Source of the DNA: UMGS1781 sp045650705
Lineage (GTDB): Bacteria; Bacillota; Clostridia; TANB77; CAG-508
DNA length: 18,200 nucleotides
Assembly: GCA_045650705.1 (NCBI GenBank)
Contig: JAZRRK010000047.1
Coordinates: 1-18,200 of the forward strand
Direction: 5' to 3'
Part shown: positions 11,291-18,200 of the stretch, piece by piece
Numbering within the stretch: the first letter of the stretch is position 1
Layout of the letters: every line of letters starts with the position of its first letter
Notes under the pieces: generated by a model
What the model saw: only the letters and a program-made list of their open reading frames with translations
The model's database searches: none
Told to the model about the DNA's origin: nothing
Translations under genes and position numbers: made by a program

Positions 11291-12196
11291 CTATTTCTTT
11301 TTTCTTAATTTTGCTACAAAGAATCCTTCATATAGTTCTGTTGGACATACGCATATTGTACCTGGTATTGTTACTGGTAATAGAGGAATTCCTTTAAATT
11401 GCTGTTCATCAATTGGTACTATTTCCATATTTAACTTTGATAATACCTCTTTTACAACATCTTCATTTTCTTCTTTTAAAATTGAACAAGTAGAATATAT
11501 TATTTCTCCATTTGATTTTAATATTTTTACTGCCTTTTTTATTAATTCTCTTTGTGTTTTTACAGATCTTTCTACTAATTCTTTTGTAAAATATTTTTCT
11601 ATTGTATTATTATTTAAGCTTAATGTTCCGCTTCCACTACAAGGTGCATCTAATAATATTTTATCAAAAGAAAAAAAGTCATTTAGTTTTCTTGCATCTT
11701 CTAACATTACAGTAACTCTATTAGCCCCTTGTTTTTCTAAATTATATTTTAATCTTTCTGCTCTTATTTTGTTTTTTTCACAAGCAGTAATCATTGCCAA
11801 GTTGTTTGATAAACTTGCCATTTGAGTGGTTTTCCCTCCTGGAGCTGCCGCCATATCTAAAATACTTTCCTTTTCTTTCGGCTCCACTATAATTGGTGGT
11901 ATCATAGATGATAAACTTTGCATATAAATTTCGCCATTATTATATATATCAAGTTTTTTAATTTCTTCTTCTTTTACATTTTCTATAATAAAAGCATTGC
12001 TGTTCCATAAAACTTCACTAAACTTTATTTTTGCTTCTGTAAGCTTATCTTTAATTATATTTGCATTACTCTTTAATGTATTTACCCTAATTGTAGTTAC
12101 TCTATCTTTTGAATATCCTTCTATAATTCTATTGGCATCTTCTTCATATTCTTTTAATAAGATTTCATATAAAAATTTTGGTATTTCTGATTGCAT
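11291..12196 (-). CDS. NOL1/NOP2/Sun-family RNA m5C methyltransferase (301 aa)
   Basis: SAM-binding AAAPGGKTTQ (about residues 116-125 from this start), DAPCSGSG with one catalytic-type Cys, and YSTCS with the second Cys. This two-cysteine arrangement defines RNA cytosine-5 methyltransferases of the RsmB/RsmF/Sun type. The protein is short: it lacks the N-terminal NusB-like domain of RsmB, so rRNA or tRNA could be the target. I chose the ATG at 12194-12196 because GGAGGA lies just upstream; an in-frame ATG four codons earlier (12208) has no ribosome site and overlaps that GGAGG. It follows the alanine racemase gene by 16 bp and is probably co-transcribed. Confidence 0.88.
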   Translation of the reverse strand: MQSEIPKFLYEILLKEYEEDANRIIEGYSKDRVTTIRVNTLKSNANIIKDKLTEAKIKFSEVLWNSNAFIIENVKEEEIKKLDIYNNGEIYMQSLSSMIPPIIVEPKEKESILDMAAAPGGKTTQMASLSNNLAMITACEKNKIRAERLKYNLEKQGANRVTVMLEDARKLNDFFSFDKILLDAPCSGSGTLSLNNNTIEKYFTKELVERSVKTQRELIKKAVKILKSNGEIIYSTCSILKEENEDVVKEVLSKLNMEIVPIDEQQFKGIPLLPVTIPGTICVCPTELYEGFFVAKLRKKK

Positions 12197-12212
12197 ATTT
12201 TCCTCCATATTA

Positions 12213-13319
12213 TTAATTCATTTCTCTTACTACCCTATCTGATATAGTTGATAAAATTTCATAATTTATTGTATTACATTGCTCTGCTATTTCTTCTAAT
12301 GTTATTTTTTCATTATCCCAAATATATACTTCATCATCTATTTTTACATCTGGAATGTCTGTAACATCTATCATAAAACTATCCATACAAATTGTACCTA
12401 CTATTGGGGCTTTACATCCTTTTACTATTACTGAGCCTTTATTGCTTAATTCTCTTCTTATACCATCTGCATATCCTATTGGAACATTTGCAATTATAGA
12501 TTCTCGTTCTGTTATAAATTTTCTTCCATAGCTTATACTTGTTCCTTTTTCTACTGTTTTTATATATGATATCTTTGTTTTTAATACGCAACTTGGTTTT
12601 AATTCTATTTTTTCTCTTAGTCTTTTGTCTGGTAGATATCCGTATAAAATTATTCCTGGTCTTATCATATTTCCTGGAAGATTATTTACTTGTATTATTG
12701 CAGAACTATTTCCACAATGTATATATTCTATTGTATCTATCTCTGATTTTATGTATGCTACGCCTTTTTCAAATAATTCTATCTGTTTTTCTGTATATTC
12801 TAAATCTGTGTCACTTGTTGAAAAATGTGTAAATACTCCATTTATTATGATATTTTTTAATTTTTTTGCTTGATTAATAAAATCTCTTAAATTTTGTATT
12901 TGAATTCCTGTTCTACCCATTCCTGTTTCTAGTTCTACATGCACATTAGCAATTTTATTTTGTTTTTTTGCCTCTTCATCTAATTTTTTCAAAAATTCTA
13001 TGTAACAACAGCTTGTTGTAATATTATATTTTATAATATTGCTTATCTCATTTATAGCTGGCTGATTTAATACTATTACATCCCCTTTGTAATTTGCCTC
13101 TTCGCGTAATTCAATTCCTTCATCTACTATTGCTGTTCCTAATATATCTATATTCAATTCTTGAATAAATCTATGAATACCTGTAGTTCCTATCCCATAT
13201 CCCTTTGCTTTTAATATTGGTAAAATCTTTTTATCTGGGTGTATCTTTTGTATGGTTTTATAATTTTTAATTAATGCTTGAAAGTCTATTATCATTTTAG
13301 TTTGTCTTCCCTGTATCAT
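12213..13319 (-). CDS. alr: Alanine racemase (368 aa)
   Basis: This PLP enzyme interconverts L- and D-alanine for peptidoglycan. K37 in ILKAKGYGIG is the PLP-binding lysine. Y264 in SISYGRKF is the second catalytic base. Also typical are HCGNSSA (201-207), MIRPGIILYG (218-227), VPIGYADG (279-286) and CMDSFMIDVTD (311-321). The length is normal for the family. AAAGGAA precedes the ATG by 6-7 nt. It lies 107 bp downstream of clpC and just before the methyltransferase gene. Confidence 0.93.
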   Translation of the reverse strand: MIQGRQTKMIIDFQALIKNYKTIQKIHPDKKILPILKAKGYGIGTTGIHRFIQELNIDILGTAIVDEGIELREEANYKGDVIVLNQPAINEISNIIKYNITTSCCYIEFLKKLDEEAKKQNKIANVHVELETGMGRTGIQIQNLRDFINQAKKLKNIIINGVFTHFSTSDTDLEYTEKQIELFEKGVAYIKSEIDTIEYIHCGNSSAIIQVNNLPGNMIRPGIILYGYLPDKRLREKIELKPSCVLKTKISYIKTVEKGTSISYGRKFITERESIIANVPIGYADGIRRELSNKGSVIVKGCKAPIVGTICMDSFMIDVTDIPDVKIDDEVYIWDNEKITLEEIAEQCNTINYEILSTISDRVVREMN

Positions 13320-13360
13320 TGTATGTTCCTTTCTCTCAAATACACTTTATTATCTTTGAT

Positions 13361-13387
13361 TTTAAGGCGACTAATTGTCGCCTTAAA
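13361..13387 (-). terminator. Hairpin between clpC and alr
   Basis: TTTAAGGCGAC / GTCGCCTTAAA, perfect 11-bp stem, loop TAATT. There is no clear U-run after it on the minus strand, so partial termination or mRNA processing is more likely than a full stop. Confidence 0.5.
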
Positions 13388-13426
13388 CATTTTGATTATT
13401 TGCTTAAATTCATCCACATTATGCAC

Positions 13427-15871
13427 CTAGTTATGCACAACTATCTTTTCATCTTCTTCTGTGATTACTACATTATCGCCTTTTTTAATATTTCCATCTA
13501 TTATTTCTTCTGCTATTTTATCTTCCACCATTGTTTGTATAGCTCTTCTTAATGGTCTTGCACCAAAACTTGCATCTGTTCCTTTTTTTATTATAAGGTC
13601 TTTTGCTTTTTCGTCTATATTTATTATTATGCCTTGTTCTTCTACTCTCTTACTTATTTGTTTTAGCATTATATCTGCTATTTGCTTTATTTCATCTAAT
13701 GTTAGTTTATGGAATACTATTATTTCATCTACACGATTTATAAATTCTGGTCTAAATTGCCTTTTTAATTCTGCTAATACATCTTTTTTTATTGCTTCAT
13801 ATTGTTTACTTTCATCATTAGAATCTATATTTGTAAATCCTAGTGTTTTCTTTTCTGTTATTAACCTTGCTCCAACATTTGATGTCATTATAATTACTGT
13901 ATTTTTAAAGTTTACTACTCTTCCATGTGAATCTGTAAGTCTTCCATCATCTAAAATTTGTAACATCATATTTAATACATCTGGATGTGCCTTTTCTATT
14001 TCATCAAATAGAATAACTGAATATGGCTTTCTTCTAACTTTTTCTGTTAGCCCTCCTGCCTCATCAAATCCTACATATCCTGGAGGTGAGCCTATCATTT
14101 TTGATGTTGAATGTGCTTCCATGTATTCAGACATATCAACTCTTATCATTGCATTTTCATCTCCAAAAAGACTCTCTGCAAGTGCTTTTGATAGTTCTGT
14201 TTTCCCTACACCTGTTGGTCCTAAGAACATGAATGAGCCTATAGGTCTATTTGGATCTTTTAATCCTACTCTACCTCTTTTTATTGCTTTTGCAACTGCT
14301 GTTACTGCTTCATTTTGACCTATTACTCTTTCGTGTAAGGTATTTTCTAAATTTTTCAATCTGGTATTTTCATCCTGTGTTAGCTTTTTAGCTGGTATTC
14401 CCGTCCAATTGCTAATTACTTCTGCAATTTCTTCATCTGTAATTTGCTTTACATCTTTACTGTTTTTATCTCTCCATTTTTGCTTTTCTTTTTCTAGCTT
14501 TTCTTTTTCTGTTCTTTCTAAGTCTCTTAACTCTGCTGCTTTTTCGAAATTTTGAGTTTGTATCGCTTCTTCCTTTTCCATGGTTATTTTTTGTATCTCA
14601 GTTTCTCTTTTCTTTAATGTACTTGGCTCTGTATATGTTCTTAATTTTGCTCTTGATGCAGCTTCATCTATTAAATCTATTGCTTTATCCGGAAGGAATC
14701 TATCATTTATATATCTTGTTGATAATTTAGTTGCAGAAACTATTGCTTCATCTGTTATTTTTACATTATGATGAGCCTCATATTTATCCCTTAATCCCTG
14801 CAATATTTTTATTGTATCTTCTTCGTTTGGTTCATTTACCGTAATTGGTTGAAATCTTCTTTCTAGTGCACTATCTTTTTCTATATATTTTCTATATTCA
14901 TTTAAAGTTGTTGCTCCTATTAACTGAATTTCTCCTCTCGCTAAAAGTGGTTTTAGTATGTTTGCCGCATCTATTGCTCCTTCTGCTGCACCTGCTCCAA
15001 CTATTGTATGAATTTCATCTATGAATATAATTGTATCTCCTGCTTTTTTGACTTCCTTAAGAGCTTTCTTTATCCTTTCTTCAAAATCCCCTCTATATTT
15101 TGCTCCTGCTACCATTCCAGATATATCTAATGTTACCACTCTTTTATTTTTTAAATTCTCTGGTACATTCCCTGCTGTTATTTCTTGTGCTAATCCTTCT
15201 ATTACTGCTGTTTTTCCTACCCCAGGTTCTCCTATTAAGCATGGATTATTCTTTGTTCTTCTTGATAAAACTTGTATTATTCTTTCTATTTCATTTTTTC
15301 TACCTATTACTGGGTCTAGCTTTCCTTCTGTTGCTAATCTACTTAAATCATTCCCAAATTGATTTAATGTAGGTGTTGAATTATAGCTACTTCTACTATC
15401 TTTGTGCGTATCTGTAACTGCATTGTCTCCTGTCTCATACTCATTTATTACTTTTATTAACTCATTGTATAATTTTTGAGGATTCACATTTAGTTCTAAC
15501 ATTATTCTAACTGCTACACTATCTGCTTCTCTCATTATTCCTATTAATAAATGTTCTGTTCCTATATATTCTGAACTTAGTTTTCTTGCCTCTCTAAATG
15601 CATTTTCTATTACTCTTTTTGTTCTAGGAGTTAATCCCATTGTATTGTCACTTTTTTTCTCTCCTACTCCTACTAATTCTTCTATCTTTTCAAAAATTGC
15701 ATCTGCTGTAACATTTTGATTTTCTAATACTTTATATGCAATTCCTGTTCCTTCTTTTACTAGACCATATAGAATATGCTCTGTTCCAACATAATTATGT
15801 CCTAATTCAATTGCAATTTTCTCTGCAATCTCTACTGATTTTTCAGCCTTTTTTGTAAACTTATATGTCAT
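13427..15871 (-). CDS. clpC: ClpC-type AAA+ chaperone/unfoldase (814 aa)
   Basis: Two Clp N-terminal repeats (about 1-145) are followed by D1 with Walker A GEPGVGKT (214-221) and Walker B IIFIDEIH (281-288). The middle domain (about 410-470) contains a UVR-like stretch (EKEEAIQTQNFEKAAELRDLE). D2 follows with Walker A GPTGVGKT (551-558), Walker B ILFDEIEKAH (620-629) and a C-terminal part with GARPLRRAI. The M-domain length and linkage to mcsA and mcsB identify ClpC rather than ClpA or ClpB. It unfolds proteins for ClpP, including arginine-phosphorylated substrates marked by McsB. AGGAGG lies 6 nt before the ATG. A hairpin GCCCAA/TTGGGC sits in the 80-bp gap behind mcsB. Confidence 0.97.
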   Translation of the reverse strand: MTYKFTKKAEKSVEIAEKIAIELGHNYVGTEHILYGLVKEGTGIAYKVLENQNVTADAIFEKIEELVGVGEKKSDNTMGLTPRTKRVIENAFREARKLSSEYIGTEHLLIGIMREADSVAVRIMLELNVNPQKLYNELIKVINEYETGDNAVTDTHKDSRSSYNSTPTLNQFGNDLSRLATEGKLDPVIGRKNEIERIIQVLSRRTKNNPCLIGEPGVGKTAVIEGLAQEITAGNVPENLKNKRVVTLDISGMVAGAKYRGDFEERIKKALKEVKKAGDTIIFIDEIHTIVGAGAAEGAIDAANILKPLLARGEIQLIGATTLNEYRKYIEKDSALERRFQPITVNEPNEEDTIKILQGLRDKYEAHHNVKITDEAIVSATKLSTRYINDRFLPDKAIDLIDEAASRAKLRTYTEPSTLKKRETEIQKITMEKEEAIQTQNFEKAAELRDLERTEKEKLEKEKQKWRDKNSKDVKQITDEEIAEVISNWTGIPAKKLTQDENTRLKNLENTLHERVIGQNEAVTAVAKAIKRGRVGLKDPNRPIGSFMFLGPTGVGKTELSKALAESLFGDENAMIRVDMSEYMEAHSTSKMIGSPPGYVGFDEAGGLTEKVRRKPYSVILFDEIEKAHPDVLNMMLQILDDGRLTDSHGRVVNFKNTVIIMTSNVGARLITEKKTLGFTNIDSNDESKQYEAIKKDVLAELKRQFRPEFINRVDEIIVFHKLTLDEIKQIADIMLKQISKRVEEQGIIINIDEKAKDLIIKKGTDASFGARPLRRAIQTMVEDKIAEEIIDGNIKKGDNVVITEEDEKIVVHN

Positions 15872-15951
15872 ATATACCTCCTATTTTCACTATATGTAAC
15901 GAATAGCCCAACGCAGGTAAGATTGGGCATTATTAAAGTATTTAGCTATTT

Positions 15952-16965
15952 TTAAGAATTAATTATACTTTTTATCATTTCAGCTCTCTTTATATCTCTT
16001 TGGTAGCTATCTAATACCTGTCCCATCCTCTTTTGTAAATTTGCAGGTTTAGTATATATTTCTAACTCATTTAATTTGCACTCTGTCATTTCTTTTATTA
16101 TTCCCAAATCTATTCCTAGTCTAACATCTGATAATATGTGTGTACATTCATCTGATGATATTTTTTTACAATTAGTTAATATTCCATAATTTCTATATAT
16201 TTCGTCTTCTAACTCGATTGCTTTTCTTGTTAATATTTTTCGTGCTAGTTTTTCTTGTTCTATTACTTTGTCTGTTATTGCTTTTAAATTCTTTATAGCC
16301 TCTTCTTCTGTTATTCCAAGTGTTTGTTTATTTGAAATTTGATATATATTTCCTTTTGAATTTGTTCCTTCTCCATATATGCCTCTAATATTCATGCCAA
16401 ATCCATTTACTACATTTAAGACTTTACCAATATTCCCTGTTTTAGTTAATGCTGGTAGATGTACCATTACAGAGGCTCTTAATCCTGTTCCAACATTAGT
16501 TGGGCAACTTGTTAAAAATCCATATTTTTCATTATATGCATAGTTTATGTTTTTTTGTATTAGTTGGTCTAGCTCTATTGCTAAGTTTAAAGCATTTCCC
16601 AAATTAAATCCAGAAGAAAAAGTTTGTATTCTTATATGATCTTCTTCATTTATCATTATACAAACATTTTCTTCATCATTTATAGCTATAGCTCCTATTT
16701 CATTTTTATTTATTGCAAATTCCGGACTTATTATATGTTTTTCTATTAAAGATAATTTTGTTACATCATCCATGTCTTTTAATCTAACAACTCTAAGTCC
16801 ATGACCTATTTTTTCTACTGTATCTATTAATAATTTTATTACTTGTTCTGCTTGTTCTTTTGAAATTAAACTCATAAATGGAATTCCAGAAACATTTCTG
16901 GCTAGCCTAATTCTTGTACTTATTACTGCACTTTCATTTGTTGTTTCCAAGTACCAATTTGCCAT
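15952..16965 (-). CDS. mcsB: Protein-arginine kinase McsB (337 aa)
   Basis: A phosphagen-kinase-fold enzyme that phosphorylates arginines on proteins and so marks them for ClpCP. STRIRLARN (16-24), NEEDHIRI (106-113), LTSCPTNVGTGLRASVMVHLPAL (151-173, with the active-site-region C154) and RGIYGEG (194-200) are the expected motifs. Length is usual or slightly short. The start is 17 nt after the mcsA stop; AAAGGAA lies 11-12 nt upstream, slightly far. It is in the order mcsA-mcsB-clpC as in Bacillus. Confidence 0.95.
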   Translation of the reverse strand: MANWYLETTNESAVISTRIRLARNVSGIPFMSLISKEQAEQVIKLLIDTVEKIGHGLRVVRLKDMDDVTKLSLIEKHIISPEFAINKNEIGAIAINDEENVCIMINEEDHIRIQTFSSGFNLGNALNLAIELDQLIQKNINYAYNEKYGFLTSCPTNVGTGLRASVMVHLPALTKTGNIGKVLNVVNGFGMNIRGIYGEGTNSKGNIYQISNKQTLGITEEEAIKNLKAITDKVIEQEKLARKILTRKAIELEDEIYRNYGILTNCKKISSDECTHILSDVRLGIDLGIIKEMTECKLNELEIYTKPANLQKRMGQVLDSYQRDIKRAEMIKSIINS

Positions 16966-16982
16966 ACTTCTTCACTTTCCTT

Positions 16983-17495
16983 TCATGATATTTCATTTAT
17001 TCTGTCTCTTATCTTTGCTGCATCTTCATATCGTTCTTCTTTTATCGCTTGTTTTAACCCTTTTTTTAAGTCTTCTAATTCATTATTTATATTTATCTTT
17101 TGATTGTTATCTTCTTTGTTTATACATTCTCTTCCTTTATATCTATCAGTTCCTTGTATTTTCTTTAATAATAAATCGACTTTTCCAGAAAAAGCTTCAT
17201 AGCAATCCTTGCATCCAAACTTTCCTGTTTCTAAAAACTCTTCATATGTCATGTTACAGTTATTACACTTTATTTGTTTAGTTATTGGATTAAATGGAAC
17301 ATAAGTATTATCTTCATAATCTGATATGAAATCTCCCAAAAAGTTTGATATATCAATTGGCATCTCAAATTCCATATTTGATATACTTGCTTTTTTGCTA
17401 CACTCTTCGCATAACATCATTTCTGTTTTTTTGCCATTAATTATATGTGTAAGTTTTATCTTAGCCTCATTTTCTCCACAATTATCACATAACAT
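16983..17495 (-). CDS. mcsA: McsA, zinc-binding activator of McsB (170 aa)
   Basis: Four CxxC pairs (CDNC, CEEC, CNNC and CKDC) give two zinc sites. The C-terminal 35 residues form a UVR-type helix (LKQAIKEERYEDAAKIRDRINEI) that also contacts ClpC or McsB in relatives. I chose the third in-frame ATG (17493-17495): two earlier ATGs (up to 17504) directly abut the AAAGGA site and leave no spacing, while this one gives about 9 nt. Family members usually begin close to the first CxxC. No ctsR gene precedes it; a ROK kinase gene does. Confidence 0.92.
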   Translation of the reverse strand: MLCDNCGENEAKIKLTHIINGKKTEMMLCEECSKKASISNMEFEMPIDISNFLGDFISDYEDNTYVPFNPITKQIKCNNCNMTYEEFLETGKFGCKDCYEAFSGKVDLLLKKIQGTDRYKGRECINKEDNNQKININNELEDLKKGLKQAIKEERYEDAAKIRDRINEIS

Positions 17496-17549
17496 TTCCA
17501 TCATTCCTTTTATGCTTTATTTTATCACTAATTTAATTATTAACCAATC

Positions 17550-18200
17550 TTAATCTTTATATTCTATAATACTACCAATTATTCCTGCGTCATTTTTTAA
17601 TTTTGCCATTACTATCTTTGGTGCTACCTGTTTATTAAATAATACTCCCTCTTCATTTAATTTTGATTCCAATTTATCTAATAGTATATCTTTAAAATAT
17701 ACAAAACTTCCTCCTATTGATATTGTTTCTGGTTCAAATATATTTATTAAATTTGCAATTCCAGAACTTAAATTTTCTATATATTCATTTATTATTTTCT
17801 GTACTCTCTCTGAATTTTTCTCTTTTTCTAATAATTCTTTTATTTCTTTTCCTGTTATTTCTCCTGTTTTTAATTCTTTTTTTACTTTATCTTTTAATGC
17901 TTTCATTGATGCATATTTTTCAAAGCATCCACAGCTTCCGCAATTGCATTTTATACCGTCTTTTTTTATTACCATATGTCCTATTTCAAATCCTTGGTAT
18001 ACATTTGGTCTAAGTAATTGGTTTTTATAAAAGTAGGCTCCTCCTATTCCTGTGCCTAAGGTTATAAATAGTGCATTATCATATTTTTTCAAATTTCCTA
18101 TATTTTTTTCACAAAGAGCAGAACATTTAACATCGTTTTTTACATATACATTTGTATTAAATATTGGTTTTAATAAAGAAATTAAATCTATTTTTTGATT
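17550..18200 (-). CDS. ROK-family sugar kinase, partial at window edge
   Basis: The frame is open to the right end of the window, so the N-terminus is missing; a TTG at 18090-18092 is internal and not the start. Visible are LFITLGTGIGGAYF (phosphate-binding loop), QGFEIGHM, and the zinc motif CNCGSCGCFEKYAS characteristic of ROK kinases such as glucokinase. It also has PETISIGGSF near the C-terminus. EIGHM, with an acidic residue and His, fits active kinases. No DNA-binding part can be judged because the start is cut off. It probably phosphorylates glucose or a related hexose. The mcsA gene follows after 54 bp, with no hairpin seen between, so co-transcription is possible. Confidence 0.88.
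   Translation of the reverse strand, partial: NQKIDLISLLKPIFNTNVYVKNDVKCSALCEKNIGNLKKYDNALFITLGTGIGGAYFYKNQLLRPNVYQGFEIGHMVIKKDGIKCNCGSCGCFEKYASMKALKDKVKKELKTGEITGKEIKELLEKEKNSERVQKIINEYIENLSSGIANLINIFEPETISIGGSFVYFKDILLDKLESKLNEEGVLFNKQVAPKIVMAKLKNDAGIIGSIIEYKD

Noticed and set aside
12539..15372. Long plus-strand frames opposite alr and clpC
   Set aside because: Antisense shadows of clearly conserved proteins, with low-complexity Phe/Leu/Ser translations.
15906..15927. GCCCAA/TTGGGC hairpin between mcsB and clpC as a terminator
   Set aside because: A 6-bp stem with an 11-nt loop and no U-run on the minus strand; too weak to separate the operon.

Overview
The window is AT-rich, with strong AAGGAGG-type ribosome binding sites, consensus SigA-type promoters and a ClpC/McsA/McsB protein quality-control cluster. 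This points to a low-GC Firmicute, most likely a clostridial (gut-type) bacterium; the species cannot be named from the sequence alone.

Layout. (1) 1-700: the 5' signals of a leftward gene lying outside the window, a probable promoter-to-terminator small RNA (about 141-238, minus), and a compact locus that looks like a type I toxin-antitoxin module. That module has a 36-residue hydrophobic peptide (443-553, minus) on an mRNA that converges with a short plus-strand RNA (about 354-437) on a shared bidirectional terminator. (2) 700-2470: small membrane proteins (1114-1416 and 2044-2196), a decaying TnpV transposon relic, and two copies of a composite repeat made of a long hairpin, a 7-bp repeat array and a REP-like core. 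(3) 2471-4785: a two-gene, translationally coupled minus-strand operon. It encodes a radical SAM enzyme with a C-terminal cysteine-rich SPASM-like region and a single-pass membrane protein whose tail carries an alternating Cys-Ala tract with 8 Cys in 25 residues. This is the best candidate for an undescribed or little-described modification system. (4) 5126-9495: single-gene or short transcription units of unknown function, a broken KilA-N phage-type gene, a three-gene operon with a stand-alone response-regulator receiver, and a double-zinc-finger membrane protein. (5) 9658-11254: a tocopherol-cyclase-like protein and a hypothetical protein. (6) 11291-18200: conserved chromosomal genes on the minus strand, in transcription order ROK kinase (cut by the window edge), mcsA, mcsB, clpC, alanine racemase and a NOL1/NOP2/Sun-family RNA methyltransferase.

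The accessory half (1 to about 11,250) is organised as small self-contained units, most with their own promoter and hairpin terminator. Four minus-strand units (radical SAM operon, 5126-5671, 6590-6895, zinc-finger gene) share an unusual promoter in which the 17-nt spacer itself is conserved (TTTATGTAAATTATGG-like). Each of the four is followed, beyond its terminator, by a short REP-like inverted motif. Three units share a GGAGG-loop-CCTCC leader hairpin, and two plus-strand units share a different leader of about 75 nt. Together these repeats suggest co-regulated, cassette-like accessory genes inserted beside a housekeeping region. All functional statements rest on motif reading; no database search was possible.
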